Assembly: GCA_009193035.1 (NCBI GenBank)
Contig: SWDT01000127.1
Location: forward strand, 292,888 to 356,887
Source of the DNA: Halicephalobus mephisto
Taxonomy: Eukaryota; Nematoda; Chromadorea; Rhabditida; Panagrolaimidae
Direction: 5' to 3'
Length of the DNA stretch: 64,000 bases
The stretch's first letter is position 1. Each line of letters starts with the position of its first letter. Shown piece after piece: positions 1 through 10,685 of this stretch. The position numbers were made by a program, and so were the translations under genes. The notes under the pieces were generated by a model, which worked only from the letters and a program-made list of their open reading frames with translations, was not told where the DNA came from and did no database searches.

Positions 1-240
1 CCGTCAATCAGAATCAGCTGATGACAAACAGTCTTAAGAAAGACGATAAGCCAAGTGTTCAGTGCTGCAAAAATTTGAGAAGTTTTAAAAAAATAAAATT
101 GCTGATAAGACAAAACTGTTCAGGAAGACTCGTTGTGAGGTCCTTTCTCAACTTTCTAAATCCTGGTTTTTTATTTTATTTTTCCGTATTCAAGTCTGTA
201 AAAGTCAAATTAAATTTTTGCATAATAATCAGGTAAATAG

Positions 241-745
241 AATCGCCAAAAAGTTGCGAGCAATGTGCAGATTTTATTTTGATTTTAGTGTTGACTAACT
301 GGCCTAAAAGTTGCAAGCAATGTGCAAATTTGATTTTATTTTTAATATCAACCAATCCGCCAGAATGCTGCAGGCAATGTGCAGATTTTATTTTGATTTT
401 TAGTGTCGACTAATTGGCCTAAAAGTTGTAAATAAGCTGCAGATTTAATTTTGTTTTTAATATCGACCAATCTGCCAGAATGCTGCGGGCAATGTGCAGA
501 TTTTATTTTGATTTTTAGTGTTGACTAATTGGCCTAAAAGTTGCGAGCAATGTGCAGATTTGATTTCGATTTTAATATCGACCAATCTGCCAGAATGCTG
601 CGGGCAATGTGCAGGTTTTATTTCGATGTTCATTAACTTGTCCAAATATTGCAAGCAATGTGCAGATTTTACTTCAACTTTAGGCCAGTTAGTAGACATC
701 AAAGTCAAAGTTGCGAATAAACTACAAATTTTATTTCGATGTTGA
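241..745. repeat. Minisatellite A, units of about 60 bp
   Basis: About eight degenerate units share a core reading GCAATGTGCAGATTTTATTT, followed by a segment around TTGACTAACTGGCC or TCTGCCAGAATGCTGC. Unit length alternates because two variants are interleaved. Open frames on both strands here (for example 457-708 minus, 518-745 plus) simply follow the repeat and show Cys-rich periodic peptides, so I do not call them genes. The same unit recurs in inverted orientation at 14250-14560. Confidence 0.9.
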
Positions 746-1560
746 CTTTAGCGTTGATTAAAATTTTTTTGATTAAAATTGATTTAAAAGTATAAATTTA
801 TTTTTTATCCCTTTTTGCCGGAGGGAACTCCAGCCTTTGTCCTTGGTTCTGAGGAGCACATTGCTCCCAAGACCCATTTTATGTCTTTCTGACGGCCTCT
901 ATCCTCCGGGCTTGGTTTTATTTTGCATTTCGACGACACGCAAATGAAATTCTTTTTCGTGTTTCCAGAATCCCGAAATACCGTATCTTTTGGTAACTTT
1001 AAAAATTATTGATATTTTTTTATAAAATTATTTAATGAATATTGAGTACTGTAAATTCGAAAAAGACATTGTTCAAATTTTTTTCGGAATTTTTTCAATT
1101 CAAAATTAACTTCATTTTAATCAAGTTTATAAATTCGGGAAGTTTTTGGAAATTCAACAATTTTTATTCCACATAGGGATACTGTATTTTCGTATAAGTT
1201 AATTCAAAAATTCTGTTTTTTTATTGTTAAATTAAAATTGAAATTTTTCGCGTTAAGAAACTGGATTTTTTTATTTTAAAAAGTTGTATTTTATTTTATT
1301 TAACTTTCCTCGACCTGGATCTGGCTTATGTCTCAACACGAAAAATTTAAATTTCAAATTTGACAATGTAAAGTTTAAATTTTTCGTGTTAAAACTCAAC
1401 TTATGAATCATGTTTGAATTTTTTAAATTTGGTTAATTTTCAACCATCAATTTAGATGAAATATATTTTTAAAATAAAAAATTCATAAATTTATTTTAAC
1501 AAAGAAAATCGAAATTTCGATTTTAATTTTGAGTTTCAATTTTAGTAAAAATTAAACAGA
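746..1560. other. AT-rich intergenic sequence with one GC-richer patch
   Basis: The patch at about 818-935 is GC-richer and ends in an imperfect inverted pair (CCGGAGGGAACTCC against TCCTCCGGG). A 34-codon ATG frame runs through it on the minus strand, which is within chance expectation. The rest is AT-rich with scattered TACTGTA motifs. No gene seen. Confidence 0.5.
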
Positions 1561-1564
1561 AATT

Positions 1565-1925
1565 TTACAAATTTTCAACTTACCGTAATCTTGGAAGACA
1601 CCCCAGGCCTTGGTGTTCGGCAAAATAGGGTCCTTTTAGTAAGTTGCAAATTTAATTTAAGAGTACTGTATTTTTATAAAATTTAATCCAAAAAAATTAA
1701 AAATTTTATAAATTTTCAGTTTACCGTAATCTTGGAAGACACCCCAGGCCTTGGTGTTCGGCAAAATAGGGTCCTTTTAGTAAGTTACAAATTCAATTTA
1801 AAAGTACTGTATTTTTATAAAATTTAATCCAAAAAAATCGAAAATTTTACAAATTTTCAGTTTACCGTAATCTCGAGAAATATCCCCGGAGTTGTGGTAC
1901 TCGATTGGAAGGTTCTTTAGTAAAG
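1565..1925. repeat. 141-bp tandem repeat, 2.5 copies
   Basis: The motif TACCGTAATC begins at 1581, 1722 and 1863, giving a constant 141-bp period. The first two units are nearly identical (TTGGAAGACACCCCAGGCC, then GGTGTTCGGCAAAATAGGG). The third has diverged after the first dozen bases. No coding frame is retained. Confidence 0.9.
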
Positions 1926-2133
1926 GAATATTTTTGGATAAATATGTTTTTTTTAACATGACGAGGAACCAGTAGGTGCATCAGAAGGAATTTCTCTTAT
2001 GGGATTGGTTAATATTTTTAGTCGTTATTTTGAACAACGTCCCACTCACGTTCGTGAATAAGCGAACTTGACGAAGTTATCAGAGTCTTTGAAATCAGAA
2101 TTAATGTGTTTTTTAAAGTTTTTTGAGCGGAAA

Positions 2134-2335
2134 TTCATCTGCGCCTAAAAATAAGCGAATTTTACATAATTTTAAGCGACTTTCGCTGGGAGAATTAAAA
2201 TACTTTTTTTTTAAATTTTTTGCGTTTAAAAATGAGCGAACTTTAGATAATTTTAAGCGACTTTCGCTGGGAGAATTAAAATACTTTTTTTTTAAATTTT
2301 TTGCGTTTAAAAATAAGCGACTTTCGCTGTGAAAT
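2134..2335. repeat. 83-bp tandem repeat with AAGCGA/TCGCTG motifs
   Basis: Two full units and part of a third contain TTTTAAGCGACTTTCGCTGG followed by a T-rich run and GCGTTTAAAAAT. The embedded AAGCGA...TCGCT half-palindrome matches the arrays at 6600-6862 and 17660-17765. Open frames on both strands here are repeat-derived. Confidence 0.85.
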
Positions 2336-2908
2336 TTAATTTTTTTTCCTCTCTTAATTTCTAGTTTTTGCAAAATTCTATTTTTATCTCAAAACGAACA
2401 ATCTCTATGACCCTTAATTTCCCTGCGGGAGTTAATTTTGGGACACTGTTTCGAACCAGATGACAAGCTCGTTAACGACCTCGTTAGTCCTACTTCCCGG
2501 CTCGAGTATTCCCATCCGGGATCTCATCCAATTAGTCCTCTTTTTGGAGACTTTAATTTTCGTTCTGACTTTTCCCTAAAAATCCATATTTTTGAAAAAT
2601 TTTACATTTTAAGAAATTTTTAAAAATAAATTTATAAAAAAATCGATTTTTTAAATATATTTCCTAAAAACTAATATTTTTAAAGAACAATTTAAAAATT
2701 TCTTTAAAATTATAAATTAAAAATTTTTTTTAAAATTTATTTTTTTTTTCATTTTTTTAAAAATTTATTTTTTTTATTTTCTTTAAAAATTTATTTTTTT
2801 TATTTTCTTTAAAAATTAATATTTTTTAAAAATTCTCTTTAAAAACTTAAATTTAAAAAAAAATTTTCTTCAAAAACTTAAAAAAAATTTTTTTTTAATT
2901 TATTTTTT
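2336..2908. other. Intergenic: short GC-richer patch then homopolymer-rich DNA
   Basis: At 2418-2545 a GC-richer patch has a 61-codon plus-strand frame from 2438, whose second half runs into poly-A/T sequence. It has no matching splice signals and no recognisable motif. From 2600 on the sequence is almost only A and T runs. Confidence 0.4.
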
Positions 2909-3829
2909 TTAAAAAAGCTCATAAAAGCCCAAATTTTTTGAGAAATGTCGTAAATTGCAAAAGTCGATCAAATCCTCGACTGCCAAAAACTGCTGAATCA
3001 GGAATTTTTGACACATGATTGAAAGTTGCAGAAAGGGTTGATTGATCTCTGGAAGAAGTTTCATAATATGATTTCCTTCATTGTGTTCAAATTCTCAAAA
3101 TTTTTTTATCATAAAGATGTCTAAAAAAGACATTTTATTTTTTTCGTGGCTGTCTGGCTTCGGAAAAAGATAAATGTTCTTAAACACTGTCTTTCCGATC
3201 GTGTCTGTAGCCAAGTTATCCATTACCGTAATCCTGGAAAAATCTAAAAATTTAGAAATTATTTTTATTTTTTACAATAATTCTAAAAAAATTAAAAAAT
3301 TTAGAAATAATTTTTATTTTTTACAATAATTCTAAAAACATCAAAAAATCTAAAAATTATTTTTATTATTTACAGTAATTTCAAAAAAATTTAAAAATTT
3401 AGAAATTATTTTTATTATTCACAGTAATCCTGAAAAAATTTAGAAATTATTTTAATTTTTTACAATAATTCTAAAAACATCTAAAAATTTAGAAATTATT
3501 TTAATTTTTTACAGTAACTTTCAAAAAATTTTCAATTCTTTATTGTATGGAATTTTTTTTTATTTTTGAAAAAAAAGTGTTTTTTTGTTTTTTGGCTCGG
3601 ATCCAATTCTTTTTTGATAAGGAAAAAAGCCCATTGAAAACAAAATTTGATTGACTGTTTAACTTCACATTGTTTTCCAGAATAGTCTTCTCTTTGATCG
3701 GATTTACTGTATGCTAGCTGGACTGACAACTGATTGGCAGTTCCACCTTGAATGAAAGGCTCCTGTCAGTCTGTTTCTGATTTTTTCTTCCACGTGTGGA
3801 ATCTCCAAAGGTCTTCTTTCATCTTCCAT
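2909..3829 (-). pseudogene. Two-exon gene with one in-frame TGA; unrecognised protein
   Basis: Exon 1 (3829-3708) begins with ATG and reads MEDERRPLEIPHVEEKIRNR and onward for 40 codons to a GTAAAT donor. Exon 2 (3233-2909) follows a TTTTTCCAG acceptor. The phases fit exactly (2 nt + 1 nt), giving a 148-residue product apart from one TGA at 3097-3095, after which the same frame stays open for 61 codons to TAA. The C-terminal part has a helix (LAVEDLIDFCNLRHFSKNLG) that weakly recalls the second half of an F-box, a comparison I would not rely on. The gene is divergent from the F-box gene at 4262. It could be a recent pseudogene, a sequencing error, or have an intron that removes the stop. The family is not recognised. 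Confidence 0.5.
3238..3530. repeat. About 58-bp tandem repeat in the intron of the 2909-3829 gene
   Basis: Five or so units of the form AAATTTAGAAATTATTTT, ATTTTTTACAATAATTCT, AAAAA. They begin just upstream of the exon 2 acceptor and account for most of the intron. Confidence 0.75.
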
Positions 3830-3839
3830 TTCATAAATT

Positions 3840-4200
3840 TTGAAATTGTCAAACTAATTTTTATAATTATAAATCACAATTAATTTATTTTTTTATTTTC
3901 TATTTAAAAAATTTTATTTTTTTACTTTTTATTTAAAAAATTATTTTTTTTTATTTTTTATTTAAAGAAATTTATTTTTTTATTTTTTATTTAAAAAATT
4001 GTTTTTTTATTCTTTTTATTTTTATAAAAAATAAAATTTTATAATTTTGTATTTAGAAAATTTTTTTTAATTTGTTTGATTTTTTATTTTTTTCAATTTT
4101 TTATTCTCAAACTTCTTTAAATAAAAAATTATTTTAAAAAACTTTAAAAATTTTCCCCTGGCTGAATTGTTTGATTTTTAACTTTTTAATCGTGAAATTA
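3840..4200. other. AT-rich divergent intergenic region
   Basis: This lies between the start codons of the minus-strand gene (3829) and the F-box gene (4262), so it should hold both promoters. It is nearly all TTTTTATTT-type units of about 20-30 bp. I see no TATA or GC box. Confidence 0.4.
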
Positions 4201-4261
4201 TTTTTTGAAAAAAAAAACTAATTTTGTAATTTTAGTTTTAGAACTTTCGGAAACTCCCGGA

Positions 4262-6365
4262 ATGTCAGGACAACCTTCGACTTCTGAAAGTTCCTTCTTC
4301 GATTCCGGCAGTGAATGGAAAATTTCGAAATCTATCTTTAAAAAATCCAAAAAATGGAAAAAATCGAAAATTAATTTTTCGAATCTTCCAGAAGACGTCC
4401 TGCTTGCTGTCTTCAGAAACTGCAGAAATCCCAAAGACGTCCTCAGCGTCAGATCCGTGAACAGAAGACTCGGATTCGTCGTCGAAAGAAATGCATACGT
4501 GCTCCAGAGGCCGAAAATAAACGGAATCGTGTAAGTTTACTGTTGGATCGTATCTAGGGGCTCCGGATCCGTGTGTAGACAAAATTATATAAAACGACTT
4601 TATGGAGCCAAAGGGCATGAGATAAATAATAACTTTACAAATATTACGCAATTTTAAAATTCCCGCCAAAAGGCAACCGTACGCCTTCCGTTGGTCCTCA
4701 GGGTATTTCCCTTCGGGACCAACGCTATCTGACTCGCATTCAAATACATAATGCACATTCCAACATTTACTGTGACGAAAATAATCATTAAAATCAACAT
4801 TACTGTAATTATTTCTTCAATTAAATTCCCAAATTAAACTAACAATTAAATTTGAAATTTTTTTCATTATAAAAAAATTATTTTAATTAGAATTCTGAAA
4901 ATTTCAATTAATTCCAAAATTAAACTAACAATTAAATTTGAATTTTTTTTCATTATTAAAAAATTATTTTAATAGTTTAAAAATTTCTAATTTTGATTTT
5001 TTTAAAGTTATTAATTTTAATTTTTTAAATTTCAGAATAAGTGTGAATCAATTAAAAATCCCGATTTCGGAACTCGGAAGGCTGAGGATAAAGAAGGACG
5101 ACTCAAAATTCTTCCAAATTTCGTTATTCAAAAACAACAAAAGCGTCCCTTTGAACTTCACAGAATCCACTTCCGGAAGTCCGTTCTCCGATCCTCTGTC
5201 GAAAGTCCTCAAAAGATTCATCATTTCCGAGGAGATTGTTTTCAGAAACATCTCAATCACGAACTGTCTTCTGTCTGCTTTCCTCAAGCCCTTCTGCGAC
5301 GTGTCTACAGTATCCAGAGTCTCCTTCATTTCCTGTACATTCGAGGACCTGGATTCAGATGTGTTTCGCAGTCTGCTCCAGAAGACCACTTGCAGGGACC
5401 TCAGTGTGGAGTACTGCTTCGGAGCAGAGCATCTGATTGCAGATTCCCTCTTCGGAAGTACGGTAGAATTGAGGAAGTTTATTCTGATGCCAGTGCCCGG
5501 TCAGAAGTTCCCCAAATTGACGGACGAAGGACTGAAAGAACTAAGTTTTTTGGAGACCCTCTACATGCCGAATTGCCTCACCGGCTTCAGTGTCTCCGGA
5601 ATCAACGAATTTCTCAAGGTTTGTTTCTAAAATACCAAATTAAAAAAATAATTCCAAAATTAATTCTTATTCATACCGTAAGACAAGTACAATTTTAAAC
5701 AACTTTGAAATTTTTCAATTTTTCTTAAATTTAAAAATTATTTTTTAATTTTTTTTAAATATTTAAAAATTATCTAAATTTTTTTATTTTTTAAAATTAT
5801 TTAAATTTTTTTATTTTTTTAAAATTATTTTAAATTTTTTTGTAGTGTATTAAGAATATTGCCCCAGGCATTCTTGTTTTATACCCATGGATACTGTAAT
5901 TACGAAAATTATTTTTTTATTTTTTTTAATTTAAAATTTATTAATTTTTTTTGAAAATATTTTTTGCAGACGCAGAAATCCAGAGATTCAGAATCCTCTG
6001 CCTTTACCGTATCTGCCGATCTTGGTCAGATCCAATCCCATCCACTTGATGTCAAGAAATTTGCCTCGATTCATCTCTATTCCCTCAGGGCCCAGCCTTC
6101 TGTGGCGGACGAATCGGTCTTGTTTTTTTCATCGTCTCCGTCGATTCAGTCCACCTTCGTGCCCCAGAACACCCCCTACGGGCAAATCAAGCCTTTCAAA
6201 AATCAAAAATTCCAAGTAGAATTCAAACTTAATTCAGATGCTCAAATTTCGCTCCTGCATTCTCCAGATTCTCCAAAGTGCATGAATCCGTTTTTATTCG
6301 TCGCCCAAGTTGCCGGAGGCCTTCTGAAGTCCTTCCCGACCGAACAAGTCCAATCCATTAGTTAA
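4262..6365 (+). CDS. F-box protein, 415 aa, three exons
   Basis: Exons are 4262-4530, 5036-5618 and 5970-6365. The junctions (GT/GTAAGT to TTTCAG, AAG/GTTTGT to TTGCAG) fit in phase, giving 415 residues. Residues 39-75 form an F-box (FSNLPEDVLLAVFRNCRN, then DVLSVRSVNRRLGFVV), with the usual LPEDVL start and the hydrophobic helix that contacts Skp1. F-box proteins are substrate receptors of SCF ubiquitin ligases. A Ser/Lys-rich N-terminus precedes the F-box. The C-terminal two thirds have leucine-rich-repeat-like lines (LTDEGLKELSFLETLYMPNC) but no tidy repeat. Coding is supported by C/G-rich third positions through exon 3. The substrate is unknown. AATAAA at 6432 serves as a poly-A signal 66 nt past the stop. 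An alternative 50-nt exon at 5846-5895 has good borders but would shift exon 3 out of its best frame. Confidence 0.85.
4640..4752. repeat. Dispersed repeat in intron 1 of the F-box gene
   Basis: The segment holds GTTGGTCCTCAGGGTATTTC and CCTTCGGGACCAACG, an imperfect palindrome centred near 4705. Related sequence (CTACAGTA, then GCAGGCAATTTCCCTTCGGG-like) is at 13296-13372, 19190-19262 and 53866-53945, so this is a dispersed family of roughly 80-110 bp. The long minus-strand frame 4265-4756 is antisense to exon 1 plus this repeat and is not a gene. Confidence 0.6.
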
Positions 6366-6431
6366 TTTGACAGTAACCAGGCTCCAATATGGATCCAAAT
6401 TTCCCATATCATCGTTCAGTTTCCGATTAGG

Positions 6432-6437
6432 AATAAA
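6432..6437 (+). promoter_or_regulatory. Poly-A signal of the F-box gene
   Basis: AATAAA lies 66 nt downstream of the F-box stop codon, a normal distance for a nematode 3'UTR. Confidence 0.6.
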
Positions 6438-6461
6438 ATTAAAAAAAAGAATTTTGCAAAA

Positions 6462-6665
6462 ATGGATTTTAACTGTTTTTCGAACGAGTTCTATCAGTTC
6501 GAAAATCATGTAATGGGTGACCAGAATACAGGTTCAATTTTTTTAAATGATGTTCTGAAACGAGAATTGAATAAAAAGTGGGAATTTATGTACTTTATAC
6601 TGAGCGAACAAAAGCGAATTCGCTTAGATTATAAGCGAACAAAAGCAAATTCGTTTAGATCATGA
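6462..6665 (+). CDS. Small ORF, 67 aa, directly downstream of the F-box gene
   Basis: ATG in good context (GCAAAAATGG) opens a frame beginning MDFNCFSNEFYQFENHVMGD. The first 47 or so residues look like ordinary protein. The tail (KRIRLDYKRTKANSFRS) is encoded by the AAGCGAA repeat array that begins at about 6600. It starts 97 bp after the F-box stop, operon-like spacing, but I see no good trans-splice acceptor between them. Function unknown. It may be chance or a truncated gene invaded by the repeat. Confidence 0.3.
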   Translation: MDFNCFSNEFYQFENHVMGDQNTGSIFLNDVLKRELNKKWEFMYFILSEQKRIRLDYKRTKANSFRS

Positions 6666-6862
6666 GCGAACAAAAGCGAATTCGCTTAGGTAATAAGCGA
6701 ACTGAAGCGAATTCGTCTAAATAATAAGCGAACAAAAGCGAATTCGCTTAGATGATGAGCGAATTTGTTTATATGGTGAGCGAATTCGTTTAGATTATAA
6801 GCGAACAAAAGCGAATTCGTTTAGGTAATAAGCGAACAAAAGCGAATTCGTTAAAATAATAA
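6600..6862. repeat. AAGCGAA/TTCGCTT array
   Basis: About nine units of around 31 bp have the form AAGCGAACAAAAGCGAATTC, GCTTAGAT. Each unit holds a small inverted pair (AAGCGAATTCGCTT), so the array could fold or bind a dimeric factor repeatedly. A shorter array of the same motif is at 17660-17765 and a variant at 2134-2335. Confidence 0.85.
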
Positions 6863-6869
6863 GCGAACT

Positions 6870-7880
6870 CCTGATGAACTGTTGGAAAATCGTTTATTTT
6901 TTATTTCTACTTCATCTATTTTAATATTTTTTTCTAAATAAATATATTTTTCTACTCATTATAGCCAATTGTGGTTAACTTTTTTGGAAGATGAAACATA
7001 AAAAGCAAACATTCTATGAACTTTCGAAGTTTTTTTAAAATTTTTTCTCATAAATATAAATTTTAAAACCTTTTTTAATTTTTTCAAATTTTTTTAATTT
7101 AAAAATTTTTTTGAATGTTTTAAAACTTTTTATTTTCTAAAATTTTTAAGTTTCTTTAAATTTTTTAAAATTTTTTGAATTTTTTAAAACTTTTTATTTT
7201 CTAAAATTTTTAAGTTTTTTTAATTTTTAAATTTTTAAGTTTCTTTAATTTTTAAATTTGAAATTTATAAATAAATTTCACAAACTCCCACCACCTACGC
7301 TACTTCCATAACGTGAATATTGTCCCAGATGCAATAAAAATTATGAAAAATAGTCCAGTTGTGAGGGTGGAAGTCTGGCATATCTTGCCTCTGGCTGTGG
7401 TTATTGGCTTACTGCCTTAGTTTTTCAGATTTTCCAATTTGAGTTGTCAGAAAAAGAATAAAATCATTTTTTACAAATTTTAGACACAGGTGAAAGGTAG
7501 GTACGTGTGTGTTTAAATAAAAATTCAGAAATATTGATGTTTTAAAGTTGTTTAAAAAACTTAGTAGATACCGTAATTGATTACCGTACTGTAAAATTAA
7601 CATCCCTATTGTCCCTAAAACCTTTGAAAATAAATAAATATCGTTTTGTAACTAAAAATTATTTTCAAAGTTACTCATGTTTTGAGATTACTGTAACTCC
7701 GAAATCAGAACGAATACTGTAATCCAGTTACCAAAGTTAACGGTCAAAATTTTGAATTTTCGTGGTGAAATAATGATCATAATTTTTTTGAAAAAGTCAT
7801 ATTTGGTCTTACCTAAATCAATATTTAGAATTTATAATCTAGATATTTTAAATACTAATCGGATTCTGAAGTTCGATTTA
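6870..7880. other. Intergenic, mostly AT-rich
   Basis: Short-period T/A repeats occupy 7010-7260. A GC-richer patch at 7280-7420 has a 49-codon plus-strand frame ending WHILPLAVVIGLLP at 7420. It faintly recalls the N-terminus of complex I subunit NDUFA1 (MWFE), but there is no ATG before the Trp and no continuation. From 7560 to 7730 there are several TTACCGTA/ACTGTAAT motifs. No gene supported. Confidence 0.35.
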
Positions 7881-7884
7881 TCGA

Positions 7885-8040
7885 AATTAATTATAAAAAT
7901 TAATCATAAAAATTAATCATAAAAATTAATCATAAAAATTAATTATAAAAATTAATTGTAAAAATTAATTATAAAAATTAATTGTAAAAATTGTAAAAAT
8001 TAATTATAAAAATTAATTATAAAAATTGTAAAAAATAATT
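7885..8040. repeat. 16-bp tandem repeat (AATTAATCATAAAA)
   Basis: Nine or so units of AAAATTAATTATAA and close variants (ATCATAA, TTGTAAA). It is followed at 8060-8150 by a short TTCGACTTTAAA-type array like the one at 35463-35645. Confidence 0.85.
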
Positions 8041-8384
8041 TTCCAAGTTTGACGTCAAATTTCGAAAATGAAATTTGACTTCGAAGTTGATTGTCAAAAT
8101 TCGAAGTCAAAGTTCGACTTTAAAATTCGAGGTTGAGATTTAGACTTTTTGCGTCAAGACGTAAAATTATATTTCGGTTCAAAAAATCCATATATTAAAT
8201 TCTGACTACTCATTTAGGTAAGACAAAAATTCGGCATTTTTGAAATGCAAAAAATCATAAATTTTGTTTTTCCGCGAAAAGTCGAAATTTCGATTTTCAA
8301 TTTTAATAATCGACTTTGTTAAAATTGAATTTCGATCAATAAGTCGTTTAAAAATTGTCCATCCAAAACTAAGAAAAACCACTT

Positions 8385-9170
8385 TCAAATTTTCCACCTG
8401 GTCCCGAGTGGAAATCTCCCAATATAATTTTCCATATAATTTTTAAAATGTTTTAATTTTATTTTCAAATAAGTTTTTCATACGGTCCCGAGTGGAAATT
8501 TCATGTATCTTATTTCACACGATTTCCACCCAGGACCATGACGAAAATATTTCTTCAAAATTTTCACCCGGGTCCCAAGTGGAAAATCGGTGTTCATAAC
8601 TTCCACCTGGAACTACGAAAGTACTTTTTTAAGATTGATTTTTATCTAATTTTGGTGGAAAATACATCTACATAATTATTTACACAATTTCTATTCAAAA
8701 TTTAAATGTTTTTAAAATATTTCACTCGGTCCTGAAGGGAAATTATATTTATTTAACATTTTATATAATTTCCACTCAAGACTAAAAAAACTATTTTTTA
8801 ATATTTCACTTGGTCCTGAAGGGAAATTATATTATTTAACATCTTTCGTAATTTCCACTCAAGATCAGAAAAAAAAGTTTTTTAATATTTCACTCGGTCC
8901 TGGAGGGAAATTATATTATTTAACATTTTATATAATTTCCACTCAAGACTAAAAAAACTATTTTTTAAACTGCTTTGCTTGGTCCTGAACAGAAACTCCA
9001 TAAATTTAACATCTTTCGTAATTTCCACTCAAGACCAGAAAAAAATGTTTTTTAATATTTCACTTGGTCCTGGAGGGAAATTATATTATTTAATATCTTT
9101 CGTAATTTCTAGTCAAGATCGGAAAAAAATTACTTTTTCTAACAACACTTCATCCAGTCCTTAATTGAAA
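8385..9170. repeat. GGTCC...GTGGAAA motif array
   Basis: Alternating copies of TTTCACTCGGTCCTGAAGGG and ATTTCCACTCAAGACTAAAA, i.e. a motif and its rough reverse complement. From 8720 on they form units of about 85 bp. Similar arrays lie at 21720-22260, 38550-38612 and 51910-52190. Frames in it (for example 8979-9164) are repeat-derived. Confidence 0.85.
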
Positions 9171-9179
9171 CCGTATCCA

Positions 9180-10330
9180 CGTGATTTTCACACAGCCTAG
9201 TCAACGTTCGTCATTCAAAAAACCTCGTGACCTTGCGTGATTTTCCAACACAATATTACTGCTTTGAATCGTTTTTGAATAAATTTGATAAATTATGAGA
9301 AACTTCAGTGGTATTTACGTCATAGACTTCTGAAGTAAAAAAATAAAAGTGGATTTTCGACGGGAAATAATTCCCAACCAAGTTCTCCAAAAAAATGTAC
9401 TTTATTCAATTTTTCTGAAATTGTAAATAAAACTCTATTAAACGAAAAAAACCAAGTCGTCTGGTACTGGTCCCGACACGAAAGACAAATTTATCTATTT
9501 TCGTGTTTTAAATATTCATAAATAAATCAATATTTTTATTTCAGAAAATTAAAAAATAAATTCGAATTCAATTATGTTCGATTTTTGGTCCCGAAGCGAA
9601 AAGTAAATTTATTGATTTTAACTTTTACGGCTTCTGAAAGCTGCTTTTTTGTTTTCTGCATACTTCGAAAACACAAAAAATGTAAATTTTATTTTTCAAA
9701 AATTATAAAAATAATCAATTTGAAATATGCTCAATTTTGGTCCCGAAGCGAAAAATAAATTTTATCCAATTTTTGAAGATTTTTTAAACATTTATAAAAT
9801 TAAAAAAATACAAATTTTATTTTTAAAAAATTTTTTTATTTAAATTAAGTTTTATTAAATTTTTGGTCCCGACGCGAAAAAAACGATTTTATCAATTTTA
9901 TCACTATTTTTATATCTTTTGGATGTTTTTTTATTTTTATATTTATTAAATAGAAAAAAGTGTATAAAATTTTGTAAAAATAAAAAAATTTTAAAAATTA
10001 AAATTTTAAATTAAAGAAATTTTTTAAATATAAAAAAGTGAAAATTTATAAAAAATAAAAAAATATAAAAAAGTAAAAATTTATTTAAAAAATAATTTAT
10101 AACAATTTTATTAAAATCAACAAATTTATTGTTCGTTCCAGGACCACTATTGAATAATTTTGTTTAATTTTTAAATTTGACAATAATCATCTTGAAATAA
10201 TAAACATACTGTATTAAAAATGTTTTTAACTTTTAAAATATTTTTATTTTTTAAGTATACTGTAATGAAAAATATTTTTTAATTTTTATTTTTTTTAAAT
10301 TAAAAGAAAATTTTATTTTTTTTAAACTGA
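9180..10330. repeat. AT-rich DNA with dispersed GGTCCCGACGCGAAA motifs
   Basis: The 15-mer GGTCCCGACACGAAA and close variants occur at about 9467, 9588, 9739 and 9863, spaced 120-150 bp apart in the same orientation with AT-rich filler. The motif returns at 25868-26190, 27450-27895, 31650 and 52560-52625. No coding potential seen. Confidence 0.7.
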
Positions 10331-10520
10331 AAAAAAATTTTATATATATATATATTTAAACTTAAAAGAAAATTATATTTTTTTAAAAATCGAAAAACTT
10401 ATATTTTTTAAAAATTGAAAAACTTTTATATTTTCTTAAAATTGAAAAACTTTTATATTTTTTAAAAATTGAAAGACTTTTATATTTTTTAAAAATTGAA
10501 AAACTTATATTTTTTTTAAA
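10330..10520. repeat. About 28-bp A/T tandem repeat
   Basis: Seven units of TTTTTAAAAATTGAAAAACT, TATAT. It stops about 165 bp before the start codon at 10686. Confidence 0.7.
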
Positions 10521-10685
10521 TTTCGTCGTCACCAGAACCCGGTAAATTTATTTCGAAATATTTGCGTTCATTGCTTACCTCATAAACCGTTGACGTGGCC
10601 CTTTCCTGAGGTCATGAATTTTATTTTTGAAGTTTATATTTTTCGTACTAAATTTAGTTTCCAGATCTGAATCGAGTCCATCAGG

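Noticed and set aside
457..745. Cys-rich open frames on both strands near the left end
   Set aside because: They follow the minisatellite unit exactly and have periodic translations; no ATG or splice context.
4265..4756. 163-codon minus-strand frame
   Set aside because: It is antisense to F-box exon 1 and then runs through a dispersed repeat.
7263..7420. Frame ending in a segment like the NDUFA1 (MWFE) N-terminus
   Set aside because: The match is about 14 residues, the Trp is not preceded by Met, and no continuation was found.
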